A stretch of 14,138 nt of DNA from an uncultured Clostridia bacterium (GTDB lineage Bacteria > Bacillota > Clostridia > TANB77 > CAG-508). Numbering within the stretch: position 1 is the stretch's first letter; each line of letters begins with the position of its first letter. The translations under genes were made by a program, and so were the position numbers. The notes beneath the pieces are model-generated. The model made no database searches, had not been told where the DNA came from, and was given only the letters and a program-made list of their open reading frames with translations. Location of the stretch: NCBI GenBank assembly GCA_947628395.1, contig CANQZP010000033.1:1-14138 (forward strand), in the 5' to 3' direction. Shown piece by piece: positions 12,227 through 14,138 of this stretch.

Positions 12227-13915
12227 AAATATATAAAAAAAATAATATTTATTGTAACTTATCTAATTTTAATAACAATATTAATTTTAGGAAAAATTTA
12301 TCCTGTATTTTTGGCAAATGAGATAATTATTACTTATGGTATAAAACCATTTGATATATGTAAAGATAACCCCGAATTATGGAAATATATAAAAATAACA
12401 TATATCATAACCTTTATATTTGCAAATATTGTAATAAGTAATTATATTTATCCTGTAATATTTAAAAACATCAAAAAAAGAAAATTTGAAAAAAATGAGA
12501 ACGAAATAGAAAATAGCAAATTAGGTTTATTAATAGGTTATGATACCAAAAAAAATGAAAATATATATTTACCTGAAAGAGGCTTATATCAAAATTTTTT
12601 AATTACAGGAACAATTGGTTCAGGCAAAACAAGCTCTGCAATGTATCCATTTACAGAGCAATTACTAAGGTATAATTATTTAAATCCTGATAATAAAATA
12701 GGAATGCTAATACTAGATGTTAAAGGAAATTATTATAAACAAGTAAAAGAATATGCAAAAAAATATAATTTACTTAATGATTTAACAGTTATAGAATTAG
12801 GGAAAAATATAACATATAATCCTTTACATAAGCCAAATTTAAAATCAACTGTTTTAGCCAATAGATTAAAAACAATATTAGAATTATTTTCTGAAAATAA
12901 TTCAGAAAGTTATTGGCTCGATAAAGCAGAACAGATTTTAAATGAAGCCATAAAGCTGTGTAGATTATATAATAATGGATATGTTACATTTGAAGAAATT
13001 CATAAAATAATAACAATTGATGGGTTTTATAAACAAAAGATTAATATGCTTAGAGAACTATTTATTCAAAGAAAATTATCAACTAAACAAGTTTATGAAT
13101 TAAATACTGCATTAGAGTTTTTTAATTCAGAGTTTGATAATTTAGATCAAAGAACACTTGCAATTTTAAAGTCTGAAATAACTAGAATCACAAATACATT
13201 TATTTCTGATTATGATGTTATCAAAACATTTTCTCCACCGAAGGAAAATTTGAACTTCAAAGGATTTAGTGAAGTTGTAAATAAAGGTAAAATTGTAGTT
13301 TTAAATATGAATATTGCAGAATATAAAAATCTTTCTAAAATTATTGCAGCATATCTAAAATTAGATTTTCAAACAGAGGTAATGCAAGCTTTATCTAAGG
13401 AAAATCAAAGAACAACTGCTTTTATTTGTGATGAATATGCAGAATATGTAACAAAAACTGATAGTGATTTTTTTGCTCTTAGTAGAGAAGCTAAATGTAT
13501 CAATATTGTGAGTACACAAAGTTATTCATCTTTAAAAAATACATTAAAAGATGAAACTTCTGTTAAAGTTATATGCCAGAATTTAATTAACAAAATCTGG
13601 TTTAGAACAGATGATATTTATACAATTGATGAAGCTCAAAAACAGTTAGGGAAAGAAGAAAAAGTTAAAACTTCTAAAAATATTTCCGAAAATGCAAAAG
13701 AAACAAAATATAGTTATATTACTAAAAAATTTAGTTCACAAAATGCAAGTTTATCAGAAAGTTTAAATGTATATACACAAAATGATTATGTATATGATAC
13801 AAATTTTTTTACACAAGAATTAGAAACATTTACTGCACTTACTTTTTTGTCAGATGGAAACAAAATTTTAAAACCAAGTAAATTAAAGATGTTTCCGTAT
13901 TTTAATAATAAATGA
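12224..13915 (+). CDS. virD4: VirD4-family T4SS coupling protein (TraG/TraD-like)
   Basis: 563 aa from the ATA start. VirD4 ATPases sit at the channel entrance and recruit DNA or protein substrates. Visible: two N-terminal membrane helices (about 3-24, YIKKIIFIVTYLILITILIL, and 57-80), the usual VirD4 anchor; Walker A GTIGSGKTS (129-137); ILDVKGNYY after strand 2, the family's I-L-D-x-K-G motif; Walker B AFICDEYAEY (acidic D403 E404); STQSYSSL, the conserved S/T-Q motif; and a C-terminal ALTFLSDGNKILKPSK...PYF segment typical of the family. The start at 12311 (TTG) would lose helix 1. It follows the small membrane protein by 1 nt and precedes a pilin-like gene by 9 nt, so all three form one operon. 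Confidence 0.93.
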   Translation: MKYIKKIIFIVTYLILITILILGKIYPVFLANEIIITYGIKPFDICKDNPELWKYIKITYIITFIFANIVISNYIYPVIFKNIKKRKFEKNENEIENSKLGLLIGYDTKKNENIYLPERGLYQNFLITGTIGSGKTSSAMYPFTEQLLRYNYLNPDNKIGMLILDVKGNYYKQVKEYAKKYNLLNDLTVIELGKNITYNPLHKPNLKSTVLANRLKTILELFSENNSESYWLDKAEQILNEAIKLCRLYNNGYVTFEEIHKIITIDGFYKQKINMLRELFIQRKLSTKQVYELNTALEFFNSEFDNLDQRTLAILKSEITRITNTFISDYDVIKTFSPPKENLNFKGFSEVVNKGKIVVLNMNIAEYKNLSKIIAAYLKLDFQTEVMQALSKENQRTTAFICDEYAEYVTKTDSDFFALSREAKCINIVSTQSYSSLKNTLKDETSVKVICQNLINKIWFRTDDIYTIDEAQKQLGKEEKVKTSKNISENAKETKYSYITKKFSSQNASLSESLNVYTQNDYVYDTNFFTQELETFTALTFLSDGNKILKPSKLKMFPYFNNK

Positions 13916-13924
13916 GGTGATAGA

Positions 13925-14138
13925 TTGAAAAATAAAATAATTTATATAAGTATTTTTACAATACTGTTTTCTATGCTTTTAATAATCTTAGGGACTGAAT
14001 GTTTTGCTGCAACTCCAAAGCTAGTAAATAAACTTCAAGATGCTTTCGAGGATATTGAAGACTGGCTTATTAAACTTTCAACACCTGCGGCAGCTGTTGC
14101 TGTTGGAACAGGAGTTTTTATGAAAAAGTTTAGTTTTG
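13925..14138 (+). CDS. Secreted VirB2/TrbC-like candidate pilin, 5' part (runs off the right edge)
   Basis: 71 codons are visible. TTG start (13925-13927) with GAGGTGAT SD. The N-terminus is a signal peptide: KNK, a hydrophobic core (IIYISIFTILFSMLLIIL) and a probable cleavage after ECFA. The mature part begins ATPKLVNKLQDAFEDIEDWL, followed by a small-residue hydrophobic stretch LSTPAAAVAVGTGVFM before KKFSF. A signal peptide, a short amphipathic region and then Ala/Gly-rich membrane helices fit VirB2/TrbC-type pilins; the position right after virD4 agrees. The Cys at the signal peptide end does not fit a lipobox. The identity is moderate because the second half is outside the window. Confidence 0.6.
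   Translation, partial: MKNKIIYISIFTILFSMLLIILGTECFAATPKLVNKLQDAFEDIEDWLIKLSTPAAAVAVGTGVFMKKFSF

Noticed and set aside
12311..12313. TTG as the VirD4 start codon
   Set aside because: There is no SD before it and it would delete the first of the two N-terminal membrane helices; ATA 12224 has AAGGAGG at 9 nt.

Overview
The window is very AT-rich with standard bacterial signals: strong Shine-Dalgarno (SD) sequences, TTGACA/TATAAT-type promoters, UGA used as stop and TGG as Trp. The gene content (GldA/F/G-like ABC system, YkvI, DUF1858 redox protein, Gram-positive-style type IV secretion genes, a possible Spo0A box pair) points to a low-GC Bacillota chromosome, most likely an uncultured gut Clostridia lineage. 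The taxonomic call is inference; no marker gene is present.

Layout. (1) 1-2743 is an accessory, decaying stretch read mostly on the minus strand: the start of a RelB/DinJ antitoxin, a GNAT acetyltransferase with its middle deleted, a YefM-YoeB toxin-antitoxin pair whose toxin gene is frameshifted, a small unknown protein and a larger unknown protein that is also frameshifted. It lies between two copies (89% identical over 45 bp) of the tRNA-Arg 3' end plus terminator, an arrangement expected for an old insertion downstream of a tRNA gene. (2) 2744-2863 is tRNA-Arg(TCT) with its promoter. (3) 2954-6240 is an ABC exporter operon: ATPase, permease and GldG-like membrane-anchored extracytoplasmic protein. 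(4) 6241-7263 is a YkvI-family transporter whose ribosome-binding site is buried in the preceding terminator hairpin. (5) 7296-14138 is a type IV secretion system (T4SS) cluster in two blocks: a TraC-like protein, VirB4, a CpaE-like receiver/ATPase-fold protein and an unknown 233-aa protein; then tRNA-Ser(CGA) and a minus-strand DUF1858 gene; then a 54-aa membrane peptide, VirD4 and the beginning of a secreted VirB2/TrbC-like candidate pilin.

The T4SS cluster is the unusual part. Six of its seven genes do not start with ATG, and four (7990, 10921, 12058, 12224) have only ATT or ATA codons at the right distance from a strong SD. The CpaE-like gene contains 600 bp with 21 G/C bases (3.5% GC), yet the frame is open; the protein is extremely Asn/Lys/Ile-rich and has lost the expected Walker A loop. 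The first block has a strong promoter preceded by two tandem Spo0A-box-like octamers exactly 10 bp apart, which would tie the secretion system to entry into stationary phase or sporulation. No relaxase or integrase is visible, and a tRNA and a housekeeping-like gene sit inside the cluster, so it may be a resident chromosomal secretion system rather than a young conjugative element.

How the genes would work together (family knowledge plus inference): VirB4 powers assembly, VirD4 is the coupling ATPase that selects substrates, the TraC-like protein is a partner of VirB4, the secreted small protein at the right edge may form the pilus or channel, and the CpaE-like protein may position or regulate the machine at the membrane.
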